From M3007 sp046160625 (lineage in GTDB: Bacteria; Bacteroidota; Bacteroidia; Chitinophagales; Saprospiraceae): 64,000 nt of DNA. The stretch covers positions 30,429 through 94,428 of the forward strand of contig JBJXGZ010000014.1 in assembly GCA_046160625.1 (NCBI GenBank), given 5' to 3'. How positions within the stretch are numbered: position 1 is the stretch's first letter; each line of letters starts with the position of its first letter. Both the position numbers and the translations under genes were made by a program. Positions 35,778-43,085 of the stretch are shown here, in pieces. Under the pieces are notes generated by a model. It made no database searches. It was not told the origin of the DNA and saw only the letters and a list, made by a program, of their open reading frames with translations.

Positions 35778-36143
35778 ATGATCCGCATAAAATTTTTCAG
35801 TGTCCTGCTTTTTAGCATCATAACAATTGCAGCCTGCAACAAGGACAAGGAGAGCGAGGAAAACACAAACAATTGTGTCACTGTCGCCTTTCCGGATGGC
35901 CCCGCCTACATCAAAGTAGTTAATGACTATCCGCAAGCAGTCATAGTCTTTTTACACCTTGGCAATTTAGGCAATCTTTATAGTAAAGAAATTGAAAGCG
36001 GGCATTGCGAAATTTTTGGCGTTCAAGCCACAAGCAATGACGTAGAGATTAAAACGCTGGATCTGTCGAAATCTCGAATCGTCGCAACCAGCCCACAGGA
36101 TGGTCAAACAATCACTGTTGTTGTTGACCCAAATTTTTTCTGA
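35778..36143 (+). CDS. small lipoprotein of unknown function
   Basis: 121 residues. Signal peptide MIRIKFFSVLLFSIITIAAC with lipobox IAAC; the following NKDKESEENTNN is acidic, like Bacteroidota lipoprotein export signals, pointing to the cell surface. The mature domain is beta-rich with two cysteines (NNCVTVAF, ESGHCEIFG). No family recognised. It sits 13 bases after the end of the small lipoprotein remnant and may be co-transcribed. Confidence 0.75.
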   Translation: MIRIKFFSVLLFSIITIAACNKDKESEENTNNCVTVAFPDGPAYIKVVNDYPQAVIVFLHLGNLGNLYSKEIESGHCEIFGVQATSNDVEIKTLDLSKSRIVATSPQDGQTITVVVDPNFF

Positions 36144-36281
36144 GATTATTGCTGGCACTCAGCATAAAGTCATTTTAGCATCGCTATTGGTCAGAACGAC
36201 AGCTGGCTTACATCAGGTGTCGTTTTTATTTTTGCTAATTGACGAACTTCAAGCACCTTGTGGCGTTCAATGAACTTTATT

Positions 36282-36896
36282 ATGAAAAACCTACCATTCT
36301 TGTTGTTTCTTTGTTTTCAAACGCTATTTGCTCAAAAGCCTCAGGCTGACTTTTTTGCAGAAATCGTTCGCCACCGAGCCGAATACAAAGTCGATTTTCT
36401 CACCAATCCACGCTCTCCTTTGACGGCTGCCGACACGGCGTTCCTTGATTTTTTTCCGCCCAATATCGCATTTCAATTTTTCACTCGATTTGAGCGGACT
36501 CCTGAGGCTGTGCCTTTTGAATTGCCTACTTATAGCGGCCAAAAGCGCGATTACGTACAATACGGAGTCCTGAAATTTGAGTTCAACGGACAGCCTCAAT
36601 TGCTCAATATTTACCAAAATTTGCGCTTGGTAAAAGATTCGACCTATCGCGATCATCTGTTCTTACCGTTCAAAGATTTGACAAGCGGAGAAGCTACATA
36701 CGGCGGTGGGCGATACCTTGATTTCAAACAAGGCGACATCCGCGATGGGGTTTTAGTACTCGATTTCAACAAGTGTTACAACCCCTGGTGTGCGTTCAGC
36801 GATGGCTTCAATTGCCCCATACCTCCTGCACCGAATCACCTCGAAATAGCCATAGAAGCAGGCGAACGAAATTTCAAAGGAACCAAAAAGCATTGA
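36282..36896 (+). CDS. DUF1684 family protein
   Basis: 204 residues from the ATG at 36282, which begins signal peptide MKNLPFLLFLCFQTLFAQ. The family motif YGGGRYLDF...DFNKCYNPWCAFSDGFNCPIPPAPNHLEIAIEAGE is clear and complete, including the conserved Pro and Cys residues. Role unknown. It is 11 bases upstream of bshA on the same strand, so the two are probably one transcript; whether DUF1684 is linked to thiol metabolism is untested. Confidence 0.88.
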   Translation: MKNLPFLLFLCFQTLFAQKPQADFFAEIVRHRAEYKVDFLTNPRSPLTAADTAFLDFFPPNIAFQFFTRFERTPEAVPFELPTYSGQKRDYVQYGVLKFEFNGQPQLLNIYQNLRLVKDSTYRDHLFLPFKDLTSGEATYGGGRYLDFKQGDIRDGVLVLDFNKCYNPWCAFSDGFNCPIPPAPNHLEIAIEAGERNFKGTKKH

Positions 36897-36907
36897 TTCA
36901 CAACACC

Positions 36908-38050
36908 ATGAAGATCGGCATCGTCTGTTATCCTACTTATGGCGGCTCCGGCGTGATCGCCACGGAACTTGGTCTTGGCCTCGCCAGAAAAGGGCATGAA
37001 ATCCATTTTATTACCTACCGTCGACCAGTGCGCCTGGCGCATTTTCAGGCCAATGTTTTCTACCACGAGGTAGACAGCGAGGATTACCCACTTTTTGAAT
37101 ATCCGCCCTACGACACCGCGCTGGCTTCCAAAATCGTGGATGTGGTGCATTATCAAAACCTCGACATCCTGCACGTTCATTATGCTATCCCACATGCGGC
37201 GGTGGCGTACATGGCAAAAAAAATCCTGCTCGGCAAGGGCCGTTACATCCCTGTCGTAACTACCCTTCACGGTACTGATATTACGCTTGTGGGCAACAAC
37301 CGTGCGTTTGCGCCTGTGGTGGAGTTCAGCATCAACAAAAGCGACGGCGTGACGGCAGTTTCACAGAGTTTGAAAGACGATACTTTGGCCTTGTTCAAAA
37401 TTGAGCGCGATATCCGCGTAATTTACAATTTCATTGATTTTGAGCGGTTTAGGAAGACAAACAAGGAGCATTTCAAAAAAATAATCGCCCCGAATGGAGA
37501 ACGAATTGTAGCGCACACCTCCAATTTTAGAAAGGTAAAAAGGGTGGAAGACGTGGTTTGTATTTTTAAAAAAATTGTCGAAAAAGTGCCCTCCAAACTC
37601 CTGATGATCGGCGATGGCCCTGAACGCCAAAACAGCGAACAACTTTGCCGCGAACTCGGTATTGGCAATGATGTGCGCTTCCTTGGTAAGCAGGATGCCA
37701 TTGAAGAATTGCTCGCCATTTGCGACCTCTTTATTATCCCTTCAGAAAGTGAAAGTTTTGGCCTGGCTGCACTGGAAGCCATGGCCTGCGAAGTGCCCGT
37801 TATTTCTTCCAACAGTGGTGGTTTGCCTGAGGTGAATATTCACGGAGTCACGGGTTTCCTTAGTGACGTCGGCAATGTGACCGAAATGGCCCAATACGCT
37901 ATCCAGTTGTTTGAAAACGAGGAAATGTTTGCGCAATTTCGTGCCAATGCACTGGCCCAAGCCCAGCGTTTTGACATCGAAAACATCCTGCCCGAATACG
38001 AGGAATATTATCGGGAAGTGATCAGAAAAAGCGTCAATAAAGTGGAGTAA
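36908..38050 (+). CDS. bshA: N-acetyl-alpha-D-glucosaminyl L-malate synthase
   Basis: 380 residues from ATG 36908. This GT4 glycosyltransferase makes GlcNAc-malate, the first step to bacillithiol. Features: N-terminal MKIGIVCYPTYGGSGVIATELG (UDP-GlcNAc site), HVHYAIPHA, TLHGTDITLVG, and the C-terminal GT4 signature FIIPSESESFGLAALEAMACEVPVISSNSGGLPE. BshA is common in Bacteroidota and Firmicutes, and length is normal. bshB/bshC are not in the window. The open frame can be extended upstream, but this start is the conserved one. Confidence 0.95.
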   Translation: MKIGIVCYPTYGGSGVIATELGLGLARKGHEIHFITYRRPVRLAHFQANVFYHEVDSEDYPLFEYPPYDTALASKIVDVVHYQNLDILHVHYAIPHAAVAYMAKKILLGKGRYIPVVTTLHGTDITLVGNNRAFAPVVEFSINKSDGVTAVSQSLKDDTLALFKIERDIRVIYNFIDFERFRKTNKEHFKKIIAPNGERIVAHTSNFRKVKRVEDVVCIFKKIVEKVPSKLLMIGDGPERQNSEQLCRELGIGNDVRFLGKQDAIEELLAICDLFIIPSESESFGLAALEAMACEVPVISSNSGGLPEVNIHGVTGFLSDVGNVTEMAQYAIQLFENEEMFAQFRANALAQAQRFDIENILPEYEEYYREVIRKSVNKVE

Positions 38051-38052
38051 TA

Positions 38053-38138
38053 TGCAGTAGCAGTAGCAGTAGCAGTAGCAGTTGGCAGGAGACGGCCTGC
38101 CTACTGCTACTGCCACTGCCAACTGCCACTGCCAACTA
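38053..38138. repeat. intergenic palindrome of AGTAGC/CTGCCAACTGCC words
   Basis: The left part has about five AGTAGC units, then GTTGGCAGG; the right part is CCTGCC, TACTGCTACTGCC and CTGCCAACTGCC, complementary to the left. It follows bshA and runs up to the start of the next gene. The words recur at 59961-60052 and inside CHAT paralog 3. Confidence 0.85.
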
Positions 38139-38141
38139 AAA

Positions 38142-38597
38142 ATGCTGCTCGAACTCGATTTACTACAATTTCAGCCCCGGCTCCGACTCTCAAAATCGGG
38201 GGAAACAGCATTTGTGTTCGACCCCATTCGGCGCAAAGACGTGGCTTTAACGCCAGAAGAACTTTTGCGGCAATTGATGCTCCTTTATCTTTTGGAAGAA
38301 AAAAAATACCCCGCACACCGTATCCGTTCGGAGGTGGGCATCGAAGTCAATGGCCTGCGTCGGCGATGCGATCTGGTGGTATTCGATGCCGAGGTAAAAC
38401 CCTGGCTTTTGGTAGAGTGTAAGTCGCCCAAAATTGCCCTGAATCAAAAAACTTTTGAGCAGGCAGCAAGGTATAACCTGCGTCTTCGCGCCCCTTTTTT
38501 GACCATCACCAATGGGCTTGCGACGTATTGTTCGGCCCTGGATTTTGAGCGGGAGACTTTCGAGTATCTGGAGGGATTGCCGGAGTATCCTATTTGA
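38142..38597 (+). CDS. HsdR N-terminal-like (PD-(D/E)xK) small protein
   Basis: 151 residues from ATG 38142. The motif RRRCDLVVFDAEVKPWLLVECKSPKIALNQKTFEQAARYNLRL fits the N-terminal nuclease-like domain of type I restriction subunits (D...ECK catalytic pattern). As a stand-alone short protein common in Bacteroidota, it is unlikely to be a restriction enzyme alone; no hsdM/hsdS or helicase is nearby. Function unknown. Confidence 0.82.
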   Translation: MLLELDLLQFQPRLRLSKSGETAFVFDPIRRKDVALTPEELLRQLMLLYLLEEKKYPAHRIRSEVGIEVNGLRRRCDLVVFDAEVKPWLLVECKSPKIALNQKTFEQAARYNLRLRAPFLTITNGLATYCSALDFERETFEYLEGLPEYPI

Positions 38598-38736
38598 ATG
38601 TCCAACAAGGAATTTCCAATATCCAAATAGACTTTGGGCTTGGTCACACAAATAGCCTTTTGGTATTAAATGGCAACAAATTCTAAGCACAACGCTTCCT
38701 TGGATATTGGAAATTCCTTGCTGGACATTGGACATT
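38596..38736. repeat. intergenic palindrome of ATTGGAAATTCC/GACATTGGAC words
   Basis: Left arm GAATGTCCAACAAGGAATTTCC... (38596-38626) and right arm (38700-38736) pair with few mismatches across a ~70-base centre. It lies between convergent genes and ends two bases from the guaB stop. The GTCCAA words recur at 47463-47536. Confidence 0.85.
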
Positions 38737-38738
38737 CT

Positions 38739-40229
38739 CTAGCCTCTGGAATAATTCGGTGACTCCCTGGTAATAATGATATTGTGCGGATGACTTTCCG
38801 TCATACCCGCATTGGTAATTTTCACAAACTGAGCCTTTTCCTGCAAAATTTCTACTGTGGCCGCACCGCAGTAGCCCATGCCGGCCCGAAGGCCGCCAAC
38901 GTATTGGGTCATCACTTCTTCCAAAGTGCCTTTGTAGGGTACACGTCCTTCGATTCCTTCTGGTACGAGTTTTTTGAGATCGTCTTCTACGTCTTGGAAA
39001 TAACGGTCTTTGGAGCCGAGTTGCATGGCGCCAAGGCTGCCCATACCCCGATAACTTTTGAACTTGCGTCCATCGAAAATGATGGTTTCGCCGGGCGCTT
39101 CTTCCACACCAGCAAACAAGGAACCCGCCATGATGCTGCTGGCTCCGGCGGCCAGGGCCTTCACAATGTCGCCCGTATAGCGGATACCACCGTCTGCCAC
39201 GATTGGGATACCCGAACCACGCAGCGCTTGTGCAGCATTGTGAACCGCCGAAAGCTGCGCGACACCAACACCAGCTATAATACGGGTGGTGCAGATGCTC
39301 CCAGGTCCAACGCCGACCTTTACGCCGTCTACACCAACGTCGGCGAGCGCTTTTGCGCCCTCACCTGTAGCCACATTCCCGCCAATTATTTGGAGATGGG
39401 GAAATTTGATTTTCAACTGCTTTATGGCGTCCAGTACTCCGCGTGAATGGCCGTGCGCCGTGTCTACACACACTACATCTACGCCGACTGCTACCAGTGC
39501 AGAAACCCGCTCTTCAACATCAGCGGTAACGCCAACGGCAGCGCCCACCACAAGCCTGCCGAACGAATCTTTACAGGCCTGGGGGAAATTTACCCCTTTC
39601 ATAATGTCCTTGTATGTGATCAGGCCCACCAGGTGAAAACCCGCATCCACCACGGGGAGTTTTTCAATTTTCTGGCGTTGAAGAATATCGCGCGCCTGTT
39701 CTAAAGTAGTGCCCAAGGGTGCAGTGACGAGATTCTTTTCCGTCATCAGGTCGCGCACCAAACGGGTGTGGTTTGTTTCAAAACGAAGATCCCGGTTGGT
39801 AAGGATGCCCACCAGCTTTCCGCCTGGGTCAATGACTGGGATACCGCCGATGCTGTGTTTTTTCATCAAATCCAGCGCATCGGCAACTGTAGCTTCAGGT
39901 CGAAGGGTCACCGGGTCAATAATCATCCCCGCCTCTGAGCGTTTCACGGCCCGCACCTGTTCGGCCTGGTCGAGGATGCTCATGTTCTTGTGAATCATGC
40001 CTATACCACCCTGCCGGGCGATGGCGATGGCGAGGTTTTTATCCGTCACGGTATCCATTGCGGCAGAAACCACGGGGACGTTGAGGCGGATGCTACGGGT
40101 GAGTTGGGCGGAAATATTTACCTCACGAGGGAGAATTTCGCTGTAAGCGGGGACGAGCAAAACGTCGTCGTAGGTAAGCGATTCGCCAAGAAATTTGGCG
40201 ATTGCGGTGTTGGTCAACTTTGATTCCAT
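38739..40229 (-). CDS. guaB: inosine-5'-monophosphate dehydrogenase
   Basis: 496 residues from ATG 40229. It oxidises IMP to XMP, the rate-limiting step to GMP. Two CBS domains are inserted at about 100-215 in the barrel. Active-site loop GPGSICTTRIIAGVGVAQ with catalytic Cys, the GGIRYTGDIVKALAAGA block, GMGSLGAM and the C-terminal flap EGRVPYKG are visible. Length normal. A TACTTTAG box (40253-40260, minus) could be its promoter. Confidence 0.97.
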   Translation of the reverse strand: MESKLTNTAIAKFLGESLTYDDVLLVPAYSEILPREVNISAQLTRSIRLNVPVVSAAMDTVTDKNLAIAIARQGGIGMIHKNMSILDQAEQVRAVKRSEAGMIIDPVTLRPEATVADALDLMKKHSIGGIPVIDPGGKLVGILTNRDLRFETNHTRLVRDLMTEKNLVTAPLGTTLEQARDILQRQKIEKLPVVDAGFHLVGLITYKDIMKGVNFPQACKDSFGRLVVGAAVGVTADVEERVSALVAVGVDVVCVDTAHGHSRGVLDAIKQLKIKFPHLQIIGGNVATGEGAKALADVGVDGVKVGVGPGSICTTRIIAGVGVAQLSAVHNAAQALRGSGIPIVADGGIRYTGDIVKALAAGASSIMAGSLFAGVEEAPGETIIFDGRKFKSYRGMGSLGAMQLGSKDRYFQDVEDDLKKLVPEGIEGRVPYKGTLEEVMTQYVGGLRAGMGYCGAATVEILQEKAQFVKITNAGMTESHPHNIIITRESPNYSRG

Positions 40230-40301
40230 GCGCAAAGGTCTGATGAAGGAGGCTAAAGTAGGAGGGGTGGAGGTAAAAGTTTTTTAGCATTCAATATGAA
40301 T

Positions 40302-41753
40302 TCATGTTTTACCCAAAGCCAGCAACGATTTGATGCCCACCATTTTGAAAACAAAAAGCCCGACTAAACCAAGACCCAATGCCGCGACAAATTTTATTGG
40401 CCAGGAGAAGTCCGTAGCTTGAAACAAAAAGCCATCTAAAACAAGTATGAAAGCCAAAAAGCCAAAGGTTTGAACCAACCCAAGGAGGCTGGGCCGGAAT
40501 TCAAATTCCCGGACACAAAGCCAAATCATGGCGCCAGCAATAAAGATTTGGGTCATCAAAGCTGCCATGGCAGATCCGATGGCTTGCCAATAAGGTATTA
40601 GCGCGAGATTTAGTCCCAAGTCTATCACGATACCCACGAGAAAAAAGCGGTTCATACGCATCATGCGTTCCCTTGCAGTGAGCAGTGTGCTAAAAATATA
40701 AGTAACACTAACCGGTATAAATGCCCAAATGAGCACACCCAGCACATCGAAACGGTACTCGTTGGCGCGGACAGGCATCATAAGTCGGAGCAAATCTTCC
40801 CGGGCAAAAAAGATAGCCGCTGCAAGGGTCACGCTTCCCGCCCAAATCAATTTAAAACTCATCGAAGTAAGTGGCCGAACCGTTTCTTTTTCTTTCAGAA
40901 GCCGGGAGAACATGGGCAATAACAAGGATGCAAATAGATATCCAAACATATTGCAGGCCTCCAAAAGCCGGAAGGCACTTGCGTACACATCAGCATGGGC
41001 GGCCCCGGCCATGCGCTCCAACAAAACCGCGTCCAGGCGGGTATAGGCAAACATCAACAGCACCACGAGCGCATAGGGCAGACTTTGGCGGAACATCGAA
41101 AACACCGCTGGTTTACCTGCCCGCCAATTGGCCGCCCAACTGGGTTTCACCGGAAAAACTGCACGCTGCCTCAACAGGGAGAACACTACAATCGCCGTGA
41201 CAAAAAGCGCGAGGGTCTGTGCAAGGGCAAAATTGAGCAGTGAAAATGAGATCCAATCTGTCCAAATCAGTACCCCGCAGGTAATTACCATCAGGAGTTT
41301 GTCGAGCGAGGACAAGAGGCTGTCCAAACGGTAATGTCCTAGGCCTGAAATATTGGAGCGCAAAAAAAGGATGAGTTGCACCAGTACTTGGTTTATCAAC
41401 AGAATGAAAAGCAAGGGTAAGACTGCCGCGCCATAACCAAGTACAAAAGCGGCCACCCCCATCGTGAGCGCGACATAAACTGCCGCGAGCAACCACTTGA
41501 TGGCCAGCAGATTAGGGAAATATTTTGGCAGCAGTTGGGGGTGCTGACTGATGTGGCGGTTATTGAAACTTTGAATCCCGAAATCGTTCAGGATTTGAAA
41601 AAGATAGGCGAGGTTGAGCAGCGCGAAATAGGTGCCGTAATCTTCGCCGACGCGGTTTTGCACCCCGAGGTCAATGCCAAATATGAAGACTGGCTTTATC
41701 AGGAGGTTGATAAAGACGAGAAGAAGGATGTTTAAGAGGAATTCGCGCTTCAA
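40302..41753 (-). CDS. polysaccharide-type flippase (MOP superfamily membrane protein)
   Basis: 483 residues, starting at TTG 41753 because no ATG precedes the first conserved segment. About twelve hydrophobic spans are visible, e.g. FLLNILLLVFINLLIKPVFIFG, LLAAVYVALTMGVAAFVLGYG, LGLGLVGLFVFKMVG. The N-terminal FGIDLGVQNRVGEDYGTYFALLN fits MOP/Wzx-like exporters of lipid-linked glycans. No glycan cluster adjoins it, so substrate is unknown. A strong promoter (TTTG-N20-TACTTTTG) and a leader hairpin lie upstream, suggesting attenuated expression. Confidence 0.8.
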   Translation of the reverse strand: MKREFLLNILLLVFINLLIKPVFIFGIDLGVQNRVGEDYGTYFALLNLAYLFQILNDFGIQSFNNRHISQHPQLLPKYFPNLLAIKWLLAAVYVALTMGVAAFVLGYGAAVLPLLFILLINQVLVQLILFLRSNISGLGHYRLDSLLSSLDKLLMVITCGVLIWTDWISFSLLNFALAQTLALFVTAIVVFSLLRQRAVFPVKPSWAANWRAGKPAVFSMFRQSLPYALVVLLMFAYTRLDAVLLERMAGAAHADVYASAFRLLEACNMFGYLFASLLLPMFSRLLKEKETVRPLTSMSFKLIWAGSVTLAAAIFFAREDLLRLMMPVRANEYRFDVLGVLIWAFIPVSVTYIFSTLLTARERMMRMNRFFLVGIVIDLGLNLALIPYWQAIGSAMAALMTQIFIAGAMIWLCVREFEFRPSLLGLVQTFGFLAFILVLDGFLFQATDFSWPIKFVAALGLGLVGLFVFKMVGIKSLLALGKT

Positions 41754-41818
41754 GCTAGGAAGGGTTTCAGAGGCAATAGACTAGAGTTTGGAGTAAAAGA
41801 GTCTTGGTATCGTTTATC

Positions 41819-41865
41819 AAAAAAAAACCTGCCCGGGTGCGCTTGCAAGCAGAGGCGTGGCAGGT
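41819..41865 (-). terminator. intrinsic terminator in leader or after a 29-codon ORF
   Basis: Minus-strand stem ACCTGCC (41859-41865) pairs with GGCAGGT (41827-41833), followed by nine U in the RNA. It is an attenuator for the flippase gene or the terminator of the small ORF 41899-41988. Confidence 0.75.
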
Positions 41866-41876
41866 CTAGTTACTGG

Positions 41877-41908
41877 CAAAAGTAGTCAAGATTAGATATC
41901 AATCCAAA
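41877..41908 (-). promoter_or_regulatory. consensus promoter upstream of flippase and leader hairpin
   Basis: On the minus strand TTTG (41905-41908), exactly 20 bases, then TACTTTTG (41877-41884) matches the Bacteroidota -33/-7 consensus. A transcript starting near 41870 would immediately enter the hairpin terminator. Confidence 0.65.
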
Positions 41909-41988
41909 TCATTTGTTCTGGGTGAAAATTTGTGAAATCGTCGTGAAAAGTAACGATAAAAAAGTGGAGAGATGGTGTACTTAGACAT
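41899..41988 (-). CDS. possible 29-residue basic peptide
   Basis: ATG 41988 encodes MSKYTISPLFYRYFSRRFHKFSPRTNDLD, rich in Arg, Lys and aromatic residues. It is followed 34 bases later by an intrinsic terminator, the same layout as the two small peptide genes at 46643 and 51023. No homology seen; it may be chance. Confidence 0.35.
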   Translation of the reverse strand: MSKYTISPLFYRYFSRRFHKFSPRTNDLD

Positions 41989-42064
41989 GTAAAAAGATAA
42001 AAGATTTGTTGGATTAACCGAACAATCAAATTTTTCTCCATCCCACTCAATTCCCCGAAAAAGA

Positions 42065-42072
42065 TACTTTTG
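42065..42072 (+). promoter_or_regulatory. -7 box adjacent to lipid kinase start (leaderless?)
   Basis: TACTTTTG ends seven bases before the ATG at 42080, so transcription would start at about the start codon. Confidence 0.5.
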
Positions 42073-42079
42073 CCCTATC

Positions 42080-43012
42080 ATGCAAGCACCTGATTCCCAA
42101 CCTTTTTGGCACATCATCGCCAACCCCGCCGCCCAGGGCTGGGCGGTAGAACGGCAATGGCCGCAGATCGAACAACGCTTGCAGGAGTTGGGCTTTGCCT
42201 ACACTGTCCATTTCACCGAGCGGCGAGACCATGCAGCGCATCTGGTGGAAAATGCCCTGCTCAAAGGAGGCCGTTACATCCTTGGTATCGGTGGCGACGG
42301 CTCGAACCATGAAATCGTACACGGTATTTTCAACCAGCGATTTGTGCCGCCTTCGGAGGTTTTTTATGCATTGCTGCCCTTTGGCACGGGCAATGATTGG
42401 GCACGGCAGTACGGCATTCCCCAAGATATTCGCATCCGTTTGAAACGGCTTTTGGAACTAAAAACAGTACAACAAGACATCGGCCTGGTAAAATATCAGC
42501 GCAACGGGCAAACCCATTTTCGCTATTTCGTAAATGTGGCCGGCATGGCTTATGATGGGTTTATCGGGAAAAAATTGATTGAAAATCCTGCCCGAAATAA
42601 GGCGCATTACCTGCTCAAAGTAGCGCAATACCTCACGCAATACAAACTCAGCAAAGCGCGAATCATCTTCGATGGCCAAACGGTGGAGGACTTCTTTTAC
42701 ACCATCAACATCGGTTTGTGCCGCTTTTCAGGTGGCGGTATGCAATTAGTGCCCCAAGCCGTGCCCGACGATGGACTATTTGCGCTCACTTTTGCCCGAA
42801 AGATTTCAAAACTGGAAGTGTTGCTCCAAACGCCTCGGTTTTACAGCGGCACTATTCTCCAACATTCAAAAATTGAAGGCCATCAAGCCCGTAGCATACG
42901 GGTGGAGCATATTGGCGATACGCCCACTTTGCTCGAAGCGGACGGGGAGTTTTTGGGCGAAACGCCGGTGGAATTTGAGATTTTGGAGAAGGCGCTGAGG
43001 GTGGTTTTGTGA
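42080..43012 (+). CDS. diacylglycerol kinase / lipid kinase (YegS/LCB5 family)
   Basis: 310 residues. It phosphorylates diacylglycerol or a related lipid. Visible: IIANPAAQGWAVERQWPQ (nucleotide-binding start), the GGDGSNHEIVHGI glycine-rich motif, and LPFGTGNDWARQYGIP. The C-terminal beta domain (FSGGGMQLVP...PDDGLFALTF) is typical. Substrate could be a sphingoid or diacylglycerol. It has its own TACTTTTG box just upstream. Confidence 0.88.
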   Translation: MQAPDSQPFWHIIANPAAQGWAVERQWPQIEQRLQELGFAYTVHFTERRDHAAHLVENALLKGGRYILGIGGDGSNHEIVHGIFNQRFVPPSEVFYALLPFGTGNDWARQYGIPQDIRIRLKRLLELKTVQQDIGLVKYQRNGQTHFRYFVNVAGMAYDGFIGKKLIENPARNKAHYLLKVAQYLTQYKLSKARIIFDGQTVEDFFYTINIGLCRFSGGGMQLVPQAVPDDGLFALTFARKISKLEVLLQTPRFYSGTILQHSKIEGHQARSIRVEHIGDTPTLLEADGEFLGETPVEFEILEKALRVVL

Positions 43013-43013
43013 G

Positions 43014-43085
43014 GATTTTAGCCACTAATTGCACGAATTTACACAAAAAAATTAGTGCTAATTAGTGCAATTAGTGGCTAAAACT
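43014..43085. repeat. intergenic palindrome (TTAGCCACTAATTGCAC words)
   Basis: Arms 43014-43034 and 43065-43085 are nearly perfect complements. It runs from just after the lipid kinase stop into the stop codon of the convergent propeller gene. Confidence 0.88.
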
